From NCBI RefSeq assembly GCF_022376445.1, contig NW_025955031.1:62001-126000 (forward strand): DNA of 64,000 bases, in the 5' to 3' direction. The translations under genes were made by a program, and so were the position numbers. The notes beneath the pieces are model-generated. The model was not told the origin of the DNA. It made no database searches and saw only the letters and a program-made list of their open reading frames with translations. Origin of the DNA: Fomitopsis serialis (taxonomy: Eukaryota > Basidiomycota > Agaricomycetes > Polyporales > Fomitopsidaceae). Below, piece after piece: positions 33,446 through 45,404 of this stretch (the first letter of the stretch is position 1; every line of letters starts with the position of its first letter).

Positions 33446-34655
33446 GCCGCTCCCTACTAGTGGGAGTACTGGTATACACGGGAGGATGAAGCTTTGAAAG
33501 CTGTATTATAATTTCGCCTCATTTTGGCCACGGCGGCCCGGGCCGGCACACAGAGATCGCATCGGTGACAATATTGCGGCGTAAAATTCATGATAAAAAC
33601 TACACTCCTAGTACATTGCTCTCACTTATGCGTGCTCTGTCTTTGCTCAACTTTTAACGTTCAACGACGATCATCTGTATGTACTAATGTCTGTCTTAGT
33701 TCACAACGGGCGTACTGGCAACTATTGGTCACCGGTACTGCATACCAGTGGCCGCGGCGTGGCACGGCGACGACCCCGGGGGCCAGGACCCACTGTGAAA
33801 TTTCACGATCCCGGCTGTACGACTGGACCATCCTCGCAGCGGCCCACCATGCGGTGCTCAACGTCGCTGAATGTCTCAGTGAAGTCGCGGCCGCACCCTT
33901 ACCAACACATTGTGCGACTGCGTGGAAGCTTGAACCACTCGGCTGCGGCGCTGGCTGTCTAGGGACTATTATAAGCGTTTCCAACTCCTTTCCTTTCCGC
34001 CAGCTGACTCGGGCACATAGCGGCTCAGATAATGGATTTACACAGTTTATGTGCACGGTCCATGCTGGCGTTTCTTCTCGAGAGGAAGGTGAGGTCATCA
34101 TATACCACAAACTCCGTCTTACCACTTCAGAACAATATGCTCAGGCTAATTGCTTCTACTCAGGCTGGAAAGTCGCTGATACCAGTGACACGCCGGCCAT
34201 ACTAGATCAGCTCTACAATTCTACGTGCCACTCGCAGCTACTACCGCAATGCTGTTGACTCCAGCACGCCGTCTTCTGTGCTTCCACTGGCACTGACCAT
34301 GTGGCATCCGGCTCACGGATATTAGAATGGAATCATCGACCCACTCATTCATGTCACTATATTCAGTAAGTTCAATGCAATCACGTTATAAAAACAGCTC
34401 TCCATAACAAGTGGCCGGCGCGCTAGGGGCGGTGGTTCACGCCAAAGGTCCCGCTGCGAAAGCATTGAGCTGTTGACAGCCTCCGAGTCTTGGATCATAC
34501 ACCTCAACTAATCTCTACTCACTTCCCGGACAGCTATCAGACTTCATAGTTCAGCGGCTCACGGGATTCTCAAAACAACTTCCTTTATAAACCACAGACG
34601 AGGCTTGGACCTCCCCTCACCGTCCAGTTCTTCATCGGACTTCGCACCCGAAGAC
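33446..34655. other. Intergenic with one long uncertain ORF
   Basis: Holds an uninterrupted plus-strand open frame of 222 codons (33590-34258) starting at an ATG with a hydrophobic, Cys-rich N-terminus (MIKTTLLVHCSHLCVLCLC). The rest shows no recognisable fold, and a minus-strand frame of 154 codons overlaps it, so I do not call it a gene. Confidence 0.35.
34586..34591 (+). promoter_or_regulatory. TATA box for the small protein at 34656
   Basis: TTTATAAAC, with TATAAA 70 bp upstream of the ATG. Confidence 0.45.
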
Positions 34656-34985
34656 ATGTATCAACTGCTGATACTCACGTCAATCTACCTGCACACCGTT
34701 GTGCTCGGTCTGCCAACCTATACGAGTCCCTGCTCTCCCACGAATGCTGTGACGTTCTGCACGCCGTGGTTGAGTCCGCAGACAATCCATGCCAGTGCCC
34801 ACAATACCCGTGAGGACCACGCGCCTACACGCGACTGTGGTCCGTGGACCATCGCCATCACGCGGGGAGACCACCCCGTCCACGAGGAGCCCACACCCAC
34901 ACCCGACACGTTCGTGGCATACTTCGCCCGCGAAGAACTCGCACCTGTGTCTGACTTGTTCGGAGGGTACTTACATAGCCCGTGA
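34656..34985 (+). CDS. Small probable secreted protein, unknown function
   Basis: Single-exon frame of 109 residues from the first ATG after a TATA box. The N-terminus MYQLLILTSIYLHTVVLGLP looks like a signal peptide. The remainder has paired cysteines early (SPCSP, FCTPW), a single one in RDCGPW, and an acidic, proline-rich second half (PVHEEPTPTPDT). No intron and no family recognised. The open frame extends 17 codons upstream but without an ATG. Moderate confidence only. Confidence 0.45.
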   Translation: MYQLLILTSIYLHTVVLGLPTYTSPCSPTNAVTFCTPWLSPQTIHASAHNTREDHAPTRDCGPWTIAITRGDHPVHEEPTPTPDTFVAYFAREELAPVSDLFGGYLHSP

Positions 34986-35371
34986 GGGCCCCGAACTCAA
35001 CCCGGACGCGTTCAGCGATTACTTCAGAGGATGACTGAAGCCTGGCCCCACCAGCACTTCCCCTTTCACCACCTCTCGAGCCTTACACCTAGCACGTCCT
35101 ACGTATACACACTTCTTTACTGTCGTCACGGTACTTGTCTCGATCACATCGATTGTCATCTCGGAAGACGGACCCACTGGCTTACATAGCCCATAGTGTT
35201 CATATCATATCCTTATGTGATGATCTACTCAATCATTGGTAGCCTTACAGCATCTATCGTGACGCCCATTTCCCAGTTCATGAGATTGGCCTGAGGATCA
35301 TATATGTACGAGGTACGGAGATTGGACGTAGTTACGACCGAGATGTCCAAGTACACACTTCCAGAAAATCT
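34986..35371. other. Intergenic, no gene seen
   Basis: Short stretch between converging genes; no supportable feature. Confidence 0.5.
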
Positions 35372-38143
35372 TCACATGACCGAGAACCTCCTCTGTACCG
35401 ATGGCAAAGATGTGAGTGAACAAAAGTGAACCAAGGTAAGTTGTGTGACATACCCTCAGGTAGGACCCTTTCAGCTGCAATGCAGGCACAATCAAGATAA
35501 AGAGGCCAGTCACGACCGCGGCTTCCACGCCGAAGGTTTGCAACGCCCCGTTCTTCTCCGCCCATGGGACTTGGAAGTAGGCGACCGAGAAACCCCCGAT
35601 TGTACGCGCGAAGTTGATCAGGGCCGATATCTCACCCTGTCATAGCCATGCGAGTCCGGTTAGTGAAATGAATGACCGGGGACGGGCGTTCTCACCTGTC
35701 GCGTGGGGAAGCAGTCATTGCAGTAGGCATCTTGATGTCATAGATCAGTAGAAGGCAAGAAGCTAGTCAAGGGAAGACGTACAGACTGCCACGGTGCAGA
35801 TCATGTTCGATACCATGGCAATACCCCATCCCATGACCAACGCCCCGACGCTCAGCGTCTCTTGTAAGGCTGCGCCTATGGTCACGAAGCCACAGATATA
35901 CAGGGGAATAGCGACGTAAATGGTCCTGAGATAAATTCATTGACTGCTGGCTAGAGAGACAGCAGCACTAGTTACGCACCAGAGTCGCATCTCAGCCTCG
36001 AAGACGCCCTTGTTGCGCCTAGTGCAGAAATTCATTACCCAGTCGTTGAAATATCGACCTAGCAGCTCGCCGATTAGAACACCGACCTAGAAACAAAAAT
36101 GAGTGCAAATTTGCATGATCGGCGGTACGGCCTTCGTTGCGCATGAAGTAATCATAACTCACTATTGGTGTCCCATACGTGCCCGCAATCCCAATCTCGC
36201 TGAACCCGTAACCATTAGGAGGGGGAAGACCTAGAAAGACTACCATAGTCGTCTGACAGCGATGAGAAGAACCAGCATCAAGACACCAGTGCATTGACGT
36301 AAAGAAGAACATCACGCACATTCAGTCCTACACTCGCGAACCCGAATAACATTCCCTAGACATCGATCTGTACCTGACACTGGATATGCCTGTGCAAAGA
36401 ACACGTACCTCCATCAGTAGAACACCAAGCAAGTGCGGCCTCCAAATGAGATCTGCACACGCAAGCACCGCTTCTCGCCAGCTCGCACGGAAACGCGCCA
36501 TCTTAGCGCCTGTGACTCCGATGAGAGTCTCTATTCTCCACTGTAGGCGCGACTTCGGGCGCGGGATTGGGCATGGGTTGCGTAACGTGCGGTCGTACAT
36601 GCTATGCGCAGAAACATTAAGTATAGGACAAATCAGCATCTCTGGTTTGGTAGCACATGATCGGGATACATACGTCTCTTCGCCGAACACCGCGATGAGG
36701 AACACAACGATAGCACTGTACATTGAACCTATCCCGTATGCCCAGCGCCAGCTGTCACAGGTTATGAGCAAACACAATGGGACTGCGCGACGGTACTCAC
36801 CTCGTACGCGCACATAAGAAGCCGAACAGGAATGGCGATAGAAACGGTGATACTAAGAACCCCATGGTCCAGATGTTCAGCTGTATGCGACATGACTCAG
36901 CTGTGGACATCGAACAAGGGACTGGATCTACCTTACGTGCTTGCAGATGGAAGGGGTACATGTCGGTCACAGCGTACAAACCCTGTGATGATACGACAGA
37001 TCCCGGTGAAGCATCTGCAGACAATCACAAGCGCTGACTTACAGATGCTTGCGGACACGTTCTGAGGATAAGTGCGAGTGAATTGGTTGACCTGTGTAGC
37101 AAGTAAAGTCGTAGTACGTACCCGAAGAACGCCGTCAAGCAGCGCATCGCTGTATGTGCACATTTGTGAGCATCCATATGAACCGAACTATTGATCTGCT
37201 TACCGGTGAAGGTTGCTAAGTTTGGAGCGAATGTGCATCCTACCAGAAACCCAAGCGCTAGTACCTAATGGGATATCGATGAATTCGGCTACTCCCATTG
37301 CTATTTCATCTGAACAGACCTGGGACCAGAAAAGTACCGGCAGTCGACCAAAGCGACGGATCAGCATGACAGCAAAGATGGTCCCCCAGGCTAAGTGAGA
37401 TGTCATAAGGCAACTGCTCTCCAGATAGCGACCGAAACATACCGAGTAGAAAGATGCTCCAGCTTTACGGCAGGATGCGATATCAGAACTGAGCGACTAC
37501 GATGGGCACGAGGGAAGCCTCACTTGGACGTCAAGTTATTGATTTGTCCTGTCGTGGTGTCGTATTGACGGGCAAGTCCATAGATAGCCGCCACGCCTGC
37601 AATAGTCGCGGCGCGTCAGAATGGAAATGCCTCCTTGAACAAATACCACACACCTATCCCGGAGTCGAAATCCGGCACGATAGCCGCTAACGTGATGACC
37701 AGTAGCTGGAAGTTCTTGCGTGCAGTACTCCACTGTGACCTCCGTCAGTGTGAACGTTATGGATTGTGAATCCCGACGCACATTTGGGGGTCTTCAGGAT
37801 CATCTGTTGGCTGTGGCCAAAGGACTAAGGTTCCGTCTTCTGACAACTTCAGCTTCTTCGCAACTTCGTCGCCAAACTCTAGTCTCGCTTCCCTGATTGA
37901 AACGGTGCCAAACGTCAGCAACAGATACCCAATCGAGAGGAGACAGGAGGCATACTCTGGATCGATCACGAGGCGTCCGGCATTGCGTTCATGGTACGAG
38001 AACAGTTCGAATGTGCTGATATCGGACGCGGGACGCTCGTACGATGTTGTCTCTAGCTTCAACTCAGTCTCCTTTTCGTTGAGGAGTTGGTCTGGTGGTG
38101 AGTCCGAGCCAAGGGCAGAGCTTATAGCAGGGTGAGAAGCCAT
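35372..38143 (-). CDS. MFS general substrate transporter
   Basis: Plasma- or organelle-membrane secondary transporter. Many short exons reconstruct the fold. A cytoplasmic N-terminus starts MASHPAISSALGSDSPP. A helix pair is followed by the loop motif VMLIRRFGRLPVLFW (counterpart of the conserved G...DR.GRR loop). The central part includes LNIWTMGFLVSPFLSPF and SWRWAYGIGSMYSAIVVFL. The large cytoplasmic loop is basic (PRPKSRLQWR). The second half has GYGFSEIGIAGTYGTPIVGV, LIGELLGRYFNDWVMN and AEMRLWTIYVAIPLYICGF. The last exon gives LRRRFSVM-stop at 35372. About ten exons. The substrate cannot be told from the sequence. The junction after the first exon (near 37790) is the weakest point of the model. 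Confidence 0.8.
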
Positions 38144-40566
38144 GTTGAAGGCTACACAAGAGGACGGGCAAACCCTGGTTCTCGTGGGCAAGACGCGCTT
38201 TATGACACTGGGCGAGCGATACGCAGGCCGAAAGCGCACGACTTGGACTTTTCCTTAAGACCTGTCATCCGGTTTCCCATATGGCTAGACGAGAACCCGA
38301 TCCGTGGAAATAGAGTGCATCGCGCGCCAGAAGGCCCAGGAGTCGCCTTGAAATTCGAGCAGCTATCGTTTCCGTCCAGCTGATTGTCAAGCGATGTGAG
38401 CACAGGGTTTCAGGGCCGCGGGATATACTCACTATCGATTTTGCAGGGCGTCATCTGGCCCCAGTGTCGCTATGTGAAGATGCGCGGGACCAGGATTCGT
38501 CTCCGCACGTCGGTGAGGCCGCTGAGGCGTGGGTGCAGAAGACCTATGCAAGACAACATGAAATCACGTGGAACAAGCGAGCCAATGAAAGGAGACCGAC
38601 CAGAGTCACCAGACGTCACGCGTCACAGTTCATGGACACGATTATGGACACGAGAGGCTAGAGTGTCCACTCTGCATGTCCAGCGCAGTGTACATATACA
38701 CTGACAGCATATGTCCGGCACAGCTTGCCTAGTGCTCAGACACTATCGTAGGCATCACCCGCATGTTGTGCTCTTCACGAATGTTTGTTGCCTGTGCTGT
38801 GCAGTAGCTTCCTCGGAGATCACCCAATTGAAAAAGCGACTTCAAGCACTCGGCTAAGTGACTATCGTAAGTCCGAGAGAAGCGGAACACAGGACCCGCA
38901 ATGCTTAGGCTTACGTTGACATCCTTCGTGAGTAGCCTGCTCAAGTACTTAGTAGCCGTTGTCTTCTGTTGAGTCGTTGGTGTCGGCTTTTGCAGTAGTG
39001 CTGCATGCCCTTGCGCTATGTCTGGAGAATAGACAGCCTGAGCTTCAACGGTTTGCATTGGTCATCGCGCTTCGGCTTACCTTCATTAGCACAGTTACGT
39101 CCATGGATTGACGATGAGCGCGTCTGATAAGTAGCGGATTAGTCCAATGCAGCGGCGGACAGGCGCGTAACACTCGCAGAGATTCGGATACCGCAGAGTT
39201 CTGTCCGTGCCAATCAGACGTTGACTGGAGCGTCCCGTTCAACATCCACTTCGATAGTCTGCACTCCCGGCGCATGAAGAGCACCTGTAATGGTAAGTAA
39301 GGAGAACCCGCCGCTCATCACCAAATGGCGGCGTTCATCGGGATGCAAGTAGACGGGCATTTCGGGATCATGGACTCGATTTTGAAGCACCACTCCTGGA
39401 CTGGCATTCCCGACAGGCTTATGCTGATGTAGTCAGACCAATCTTGCACCAGAGGCGGGTTCGTGTTGACATGATGTTCGCGACAGTCAGGTAAGCCGCT
39501 CCCTGTCAGTGGGAACCCTTGCTTCCTGCAGGCTGCCGCCAGTAATTTGCAACTACAGGAGACTCCAAAGGTGATGAGTCCGGTGCATATTGTATGTGAA
39601 TTGAACTCACTATCTCCATTCATATCAAGGCGGTTGGCCTTCATTGATAAGAAATGGACCATCGTACGTCGCTCTCGTTGTATTAACCCCATGGTCATTG
39701 GTGGACTTCATGTAGTAGAACAGCAGCGCCATCGTGCAGACAATACGAGACAGACTCACAGCGATATTGAAGGCCAGGCAAGATGCTGGATGTGTAAGGG
39801 TCTCTGATTGAGGATGTGCGGGTATATCACACGGGCGCGCGAAGGGAGCCCGCATACCTCCATTAGCGAAAGGGTAGGGCACTATCGGGTCACTAAAAAC
39901 GCCTCCGGTGAGTCAGAAGTCGATGAAGAGCAGACCAGTGGCAGACCTCCGTATGAGTACTTCGGATGTTACTTCAAAGAAGCGACACGGCCACGCCGAC
40001 GACGACATAATCATCATGGTAACAGCGATATTGCGTACCGAGAGATCCCGAACTAGCGAAATTTTCTATGAACTCCTCATGTGTCAGAATTGGCCTCCAA
40101 TGTTAGTGGGTTCTGTTCGGCGTAGTACACCTGCGGCTTCGTGAAGTTGTGTCTGTTCGAACATATGCGTCTCACGCTTAGCGCTAGTTCGCGACATGCT
40201 CCCAAGACATAGCCCCTCAAGCTTCACTCAAGCAGTCCAGAGTAGCACAGAGCACCAAGTGATAAATAGCAGGATCCGAGAGACTGCGGTGAACATTTGG
40301 TGAACATGGACTTCAAATGCGGATACTGGCCCTCGATTCGTGATGCGTGACGCGTAACAATTGATCGATACACGTCACGTCACGGTCCTAGCTACTGTAC
40401 CGTATAAGTTGCATATAATGATCTATTATATAATGTTCTACCGTAATACTCAAAGAGAGACCGTAAGAAGACGTCTCGATGAACGAACGAACGCCCTTTC
40501 ACCATCGCAAATATCAAGTCCAAAATAGTGATCACCGGTGCTACAAGGGAGTACGTCTCGTAGGAC
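38144..40566. other. Intergenic with scattered gene-like fragments
   Basis: 2.4 kb without a complete gene. On the minus strand, fragments at about 39880-39560 (AFNIAVSLSRIVCTMALLFYY, then in another frame MVHFLSMKANRL) and 40070-39990 (LSVRNIAVTMMIM) recall the helices of DUF6534-type membrane proteins but need frameshifts to join. A minus-strand frame at 38729-39058 has protein-like composition without a known motif. I regard the whole as decayed or unrecognised coding sequence. Confidence 0.3.
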
Positions 40567-42699
40567 TTATCGACGGGTTGGGGGCTCCCATGTCTCCAGC
40601 CAGCTCTTCATCGCAGCTAAGCCCTGAGCTTGAACAGCGGCGATTGTCGAATCGACTTCTCCATTCGCGGCGTCCAAATCCGAGCAATGGTAGCCATCAC
40701 CGATGGCGATAGGCCGCGTGCTAGTGCTCTGGAAGTTCGTCCCGTCAGCGGAGATAGTCGCGTCGCGCCATGGGTCCTCTGAACAGGCTTGTATAAGCGA
40801 CAGGCTCGCCGTATAGTCAGACTTCTACTCACTCTCTCCATTCGCGAAGAACAGGCGATCAGCCTTGACGAACCATCCTTGATACGCCGCATTCGTCTCG
40901 TTCACCTTGGCGTTGGTGGAGAGCTGAACGCCTCCGGGAACATAGCATGCATTGGCGCTGAGAGCATGCCTGGTTAGATCCCTCGTGTGGTCACTAAGTA
41001 TACGTGACTAACCTCCCGTAACTTGGCTGGATCAAACGAGAAACAAGAGTCGGCTCGCCATCAGGCGCTGCGTTTGATAGAAGCCCATTTGGTTGCAACT
41101 GTCAAGGTTGTCAGTGCACTGCCTTGTCAACGGTAGTAATCATGGCTGGGCAACAACGTACACGATCCAGTACCATGATCGATCCGCGTTGTTGACAGTA
41201 AGACCAGTGTATACGGGTCGCTTGCATTGTATGTCCCCAAACACGTTCTGCAACGGGAATGTCAGCTAATGCGTTTATGATATGAGCACCTGAACCTGAA
41301 CTGACTCAGCGTCTTGATCACTGCAATCTGCGAGAACACCTCCACTTAACGATGTTTCGCGAAGGATGAACAAGTGAACTTACAGTAAGGATAGTATGTC
41401 TCTTTCCAAATCCCACCCATGCGCCAATGCATTCTCAAGACCCCATCCCTCGACGGTGCAGTCTGATTGTCCTTGACTTCCAACGCGTCACAAAAGGGGA
41501 AGAATAGAGAGTCCGACAGGTTAGACGAGGGTTGGAGACCTTGCCACTCGGAGAGTGGGTTTTGCACTGTGTCGTCAGACGTTCCTCTAGTTCGCTAACG
41601 CATTCTTGAAACCGAGAGGGGAACAACACGCACATGCACTCGCAAAGTCATCGAGGTGTGTAAGATTCATGTCGAAAAGACCCTTGATCTCGTTGATGGC
41701 AGTGTCGTTCCCAGATGTGAATACAGAATCGATATGCCCGATTACCGCCTGTACGTCAGCGGAGCAGTTTTGTGGCATATGCTGTCGAATGATATCGAAG
41801 TAGCCCCAGTAGTTACTAAGATCCTCATCAACAGGACCGAGAGGAGAATGCAGCCAGATAACGTACACAATACTCTCCACGACCCCGATGAGGACCATGC
41901 AGCGTAGAACAGGTCAGGTTTACTACAGGGATGAGAGCGATTGGCATCAGATATCCAAAGGAAGAGTGCAAGGTCACCCACTTGACTTTGGTGAAGCTGG
42001 TTAACGCGCCGGCATAACTCCCCCCAATGAGAATCCACGGTGCCTCGTCCGGTGTAACATGGTCGCCACCAGGCATCGGCAGTTTCACATTGTATGCGAA
42101 GTACTCGAAGTCGTCAATCGCTTGCTGGATCGTGTGATACTGCAGGCTCTCGACGGAAAGGTTATCATATGGGTTCGAATAGCCATAGAATCGGTGCTCC
42201 AGAACGATTGTTGATCCATTCAATTCCTGGGCGATCATCCCATTGATCGTGGAATTCACCAGAGAGCTTTCGTAGCCTATGACGGAATGCGTTCAACACA
42301 GACCCTTCGATTGGTACGAACAAGGACACACACCCTCTGCGTTCCCTTCTCCGGGTGTGGTCAGAATAATTGGCCCGCCTATGCCTCCTTCTTCAGCGAT
42401 GATTCACTGAGTCTCGAAAAGTGCTTACCAGTTTCATAGAACTCCCATGTGTGCCAATATCGCTGTTTGAACGTCCCAAGGCTGGGATTGGTGTGGTCGA
42501 TCAACTGATCAAAGTAGTATGTCGTGTTGAGAGGCGGCAATTCGGTCCCATTGCGATCCACAATTGCTGCGTCCAGTTGTATTTCGCTTCTCTTGACGAA
42601 GTTCCTTCCGAGAGGTCTATGTTTCGTGGACAGAGCACCCGTGCCCACCGCCAACAATGCCAAAAGTAGGAAAGCGCTCGTCCGCAATGCTCCTGTCAT
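40567..42699 (-). CDS. Serine carboxypeptidase family S28
   Basis: Secreted prolyl-type serine peptidase. The start MTGALRTSAFLLLALLAVG is a signal peptide. PPLNTTYYFDQLIDHTNPSLG and FKQRYWHTWEFY are typical of the N-terminal part. The nucleophile lies in WILIGGSYAGALTSF, the acid in DPWRDATISADG, and the histidine in GDGYHCSDLDAANGE. VLEHRFYGYSNPY is conserved also. Several N-glycosylation sequons are visible. The last residues are WEPPTRR. A local oddity: between about 41413 and 41458 the conserved GWGLENALA string is in the +1 frame while the flanks share one frame, which suggests paired indels or an unrecognised junction. About ten exons. A TATA box lies 70 bp upstream. Confidence 0.85.
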
Positions 42700-42767
42700 G
42701 ACCCAAGGCTAGGAGAAAGCGTGGCTATGGAAAAGGACGGGCGGGCGTGGTCCTCCTGCAGAGCTCA

Positions 42768-42775
42768 CTTATATA
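42768..42775 (-). promoter_or_regulatory. TATA box of the S28 peptidase
   Basis: TATATAAG on the minus strand, about 70 bp upstream of the start codon at 42699. Confidence 0.5.
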
Positions 42776-43768
42776 CGTGAAGACTACCCGAGCAATTCAA
42801 TCGGTTGCCATCAGACTTCGGATGAACACATTGCGAGACGGCAGTGAGTAGTGGGTTACGCGAGACCCAGGCGGGACCGCGCAATGTAGTTCGGGAGCGT
42901 GGCTGACAACATGAGACGTCGGTTAGTACGCATCTGTCGTACAGAGACGCGAATGGCTGTACCGGGGATCCCTGAGCGTGACCAAGGCAGCGAACAAATG
43001 TTAAGCGCCTGCGTGGCTGTGAGCAACATTTGTCCTGTGTTCCGACTGCTATGGTCTGTACTTATGTACAGTGGTCGAATACGATCAACAGCACGGCAGT
43101 ACAGCGAAAAGCGGGTGGGACCACACCACGCAGTATGAGCTGCGCGTTGAATGACCCAGATTCTACGACATAGGCTAGCATCTGCTACCGTTCTGGGATG
43201 CTCAGCGGAAGGGCCCATCAGCAATTGTGAACCACGTACCCGAGACTGGCCGCGCATAAAACACGGCGAGTACTTACGTTGGGTATGGGATGTCGGCATC
43301 AGCGCCCGCACAGGCCTCTAGCTGCGCAGCTGCGTACTACATAGTCGAGGCAGCGCTGAGTCCCGCTCCGGTCTCCCTATGCCGCATAGGTACATGTCAA
43401 GTACATGACTTGTACAAGTAATATCAGACTCGAATCCAAAGTAGTCAGACACACCGTAATGATGAAGCGCCAGGAGGCATCTCTTGTCGACCATTTCACT
43501 GTCAGACGCTTTTTGACCTCGGCGTAGCAAGATACTCGCAAAACCGCCAATTATCTGACACCTTCCGGTCGTTCCGACGGCAAACGAGCATCGTTGCTTG
43601 GTGGGAGTCGTAATAAGGCGTACTGTAGCAGCGGAGCCCGACCAACCAAGCTTTTGCGAAAGCCACACATGTCTTGAAGCCGTTTGAATGCAGTTCCGAT
43701 GCCGCCGGTCAGAGCTGTGCGAAAAGCGGGCAAATCGACTGAATAAATGAAATTGCGAGTTACTGCGA
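42776..43768. other. Intergenic, no gene recognised
   Basis: About 1 kb upstream of the S28 peptidase and beyond the end of the Vps3844-like gene. Open frames on both strands lack motifs. Confidence 0.45.
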
Positions 43769-44977
43769 CTAATCCTTTCTTGTCGGTACGACACCACCTG
43801 TCAACGTGCTCGGCAGCTCCTGCTCGCCAATGGCAGTGAGCAACGCGACTGATCCGCCAACGAGCAAGATTAGGGCAATCACTGTCCCAGAAAGCAATAC
43901 AAACGGTCTAACGAGTACCGTCAGCGACGCAATTGCTTTGCCGGACACGATTAGCTCACCCGCTGACATCCTTGCGCTCGCATGCACTCCCAGCCCAATC
44001 CTCTGTTTGGCCCTTCGTATCCTTGGTTGCCGAACAGGCGCAGACGTAGCACGTGCGCCCCTGCTTGCTTGCCTGCACGCATTGTCCGTGCCCGCTGCAT
44101 GAGCTGGTCGAGTTACCGCACGTCTCAGCCGTTGAATAGCACGTGGCAATCGCGTCGATAGGCTCAGCGGGGCCAGGCTTTGGGGGAGGGAAAGGTGTCT
44201 GCGGTGGCTGAAGCGCAGAGCTGACCTGTCTCTTCGCCTGCGATACTGTGGAAGGAAGGGTGACCACAGCAAGCTTGAGGTCGCGTTTCTCCGTTACACT
44301 GGAGAGGAAGCCTCGGATGGTCTCGGCGGCGAGCTTGTACTGCTCACTCTGGCGGCCATGCTCTGTAGCAAGCTCGGAGAGGCCCGTAAGCAGGACGGCC
44401 GCGAACTTGTCGGTAGGAATGTCGTCAGACTCCACAAAGTCGACGAGAGTGGTCATCTGTGACAGGAATGTTTGTGATGCGGAAGAGGGAACAGAGAAGA
44501 TGTCGATTATGCGGGGTGTCTTCTCGGGTAGCGTTTCGGGTGCGAATATGTTGGAGTAGGTATGCCGAGCGCGGTCAAGATACGTGGGAATGAGAGTCGA
44601 GAGAGATGTTGCAGAGAAGTCCGAGGACAGAGAAAATGATTCCTCATACGAAGCTGGGATGGCAGCTGGAGGGCCGTCAACACACGGTCGACTTGCTGCG
44701 GGCTAGGCGACTCACCTTTTGCGTCTTCTTCGTTGACACCGACCAGCAGAGCACTCCCGGGTCCCTTCCCAACGAATGCCTCTTGCCTTCCCAAGCTTTC
44801 TGTCAACTCCAGGTCATCTCCCAGGGCCTCGTGGTACTCAAGCCCGAGATGGCGCGAGAGCGCGGCACCTGCTTGCGACGCACTGCGACTCGAGACTACC
44901 GTACTCGCTGGATGCAAGTAGACATCCACGGCGCCCGTCAGCCCTGCAAGCAGTGCGCATACAGCTATGGCTTTCAT
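43769..44977 (-). CDS. Vps3844-like (DUF3844) membrane protein
   Basis: Type I membrane protein related to fungal Vps3844, linked to vacuolar sorting. The start MKAIAVCALLAGLTGAVDVYL is a signal peptide followed by the conserved DVYLHP. The lumenal part includes SQAGAALSRHLGLEYHEALGD and GSALLVGVNEEDAK. The C-terminal DUF3844 part is a cysteine-rich EGF-like module: ATCYSTAETCGNSTSSCSGHG, CVQASKQGRTCYVCAC, WAGSACERKDVSGP. A transmembrane helix follows (FVLLSGTVIALILLVGGSVAL), with a short tail ending VPTRKD. Three or more introns were joined: one of about 47 bases after DAK, one before MTTLVDFV, and one inside DVSG|PFV. Confidence 0.85.
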
Positions 44978-45404
44978 GAAAGCAGGACCTGCGCAGAGGG
45001 AAAGGTGAGTATGGCGGATGTCGAGAGTTGGTCGTTGCGCGTGGCCACGGTCGTGCGCACGCTCCTGAAGCATGTTCGGCAAAGTCCGTGATGCGACTGG
45101 TGTTCTCGATTAGGCATGTTTGCAAGTTCGGCTTTCGTGGTCAATGTTCGCAGCCAGTCCGCTGGTCATCTCGAGACTCGTGATACCCTCTGCTTGTGTG
45201 CGGTGTCAATTACTAAGGTTTATTTAGGTACCCGTCCGCAACAAGGTCGGACTGGGCCTCCATGCGGTGCACCTCTCGATGAAGCGTTTCCATTGGTCAC
45301 ACAAGTGACTCGGCAAGCGGGCCGCTGCAAATATAAAGCCTCTACGTACTTACCTTCTCTTTGAATCTCTCATACACGCAACTCCTGCCTGACATTGTCT
45401 CCCA
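44978..45404. promoter_or_regulatory. Divergent upstream region, Vps3844-like / GNAT
   Basis: About 430 bp between start codons. A TATAAA at 45332-45337 lies 70 bp upstream of the acetyltransferase ATG. Nothing else recognised. Confidence 0.45.

Noticed and set aside
33590..34258. 222-codon plus-strand open frame
   Set aside because: Starts with an ATG and a hydrophobic segment, but has no recognisable motif and is overlapped by a 154-codon minus-strand frame; not distinguishable from chance.
42172..42180. GGTTCGAAT string resembling a tRNA B-box
   Set aside because: Falls inside the S28 peptidase coding sequence (encodes part of YGYSNPY on the minus strand).
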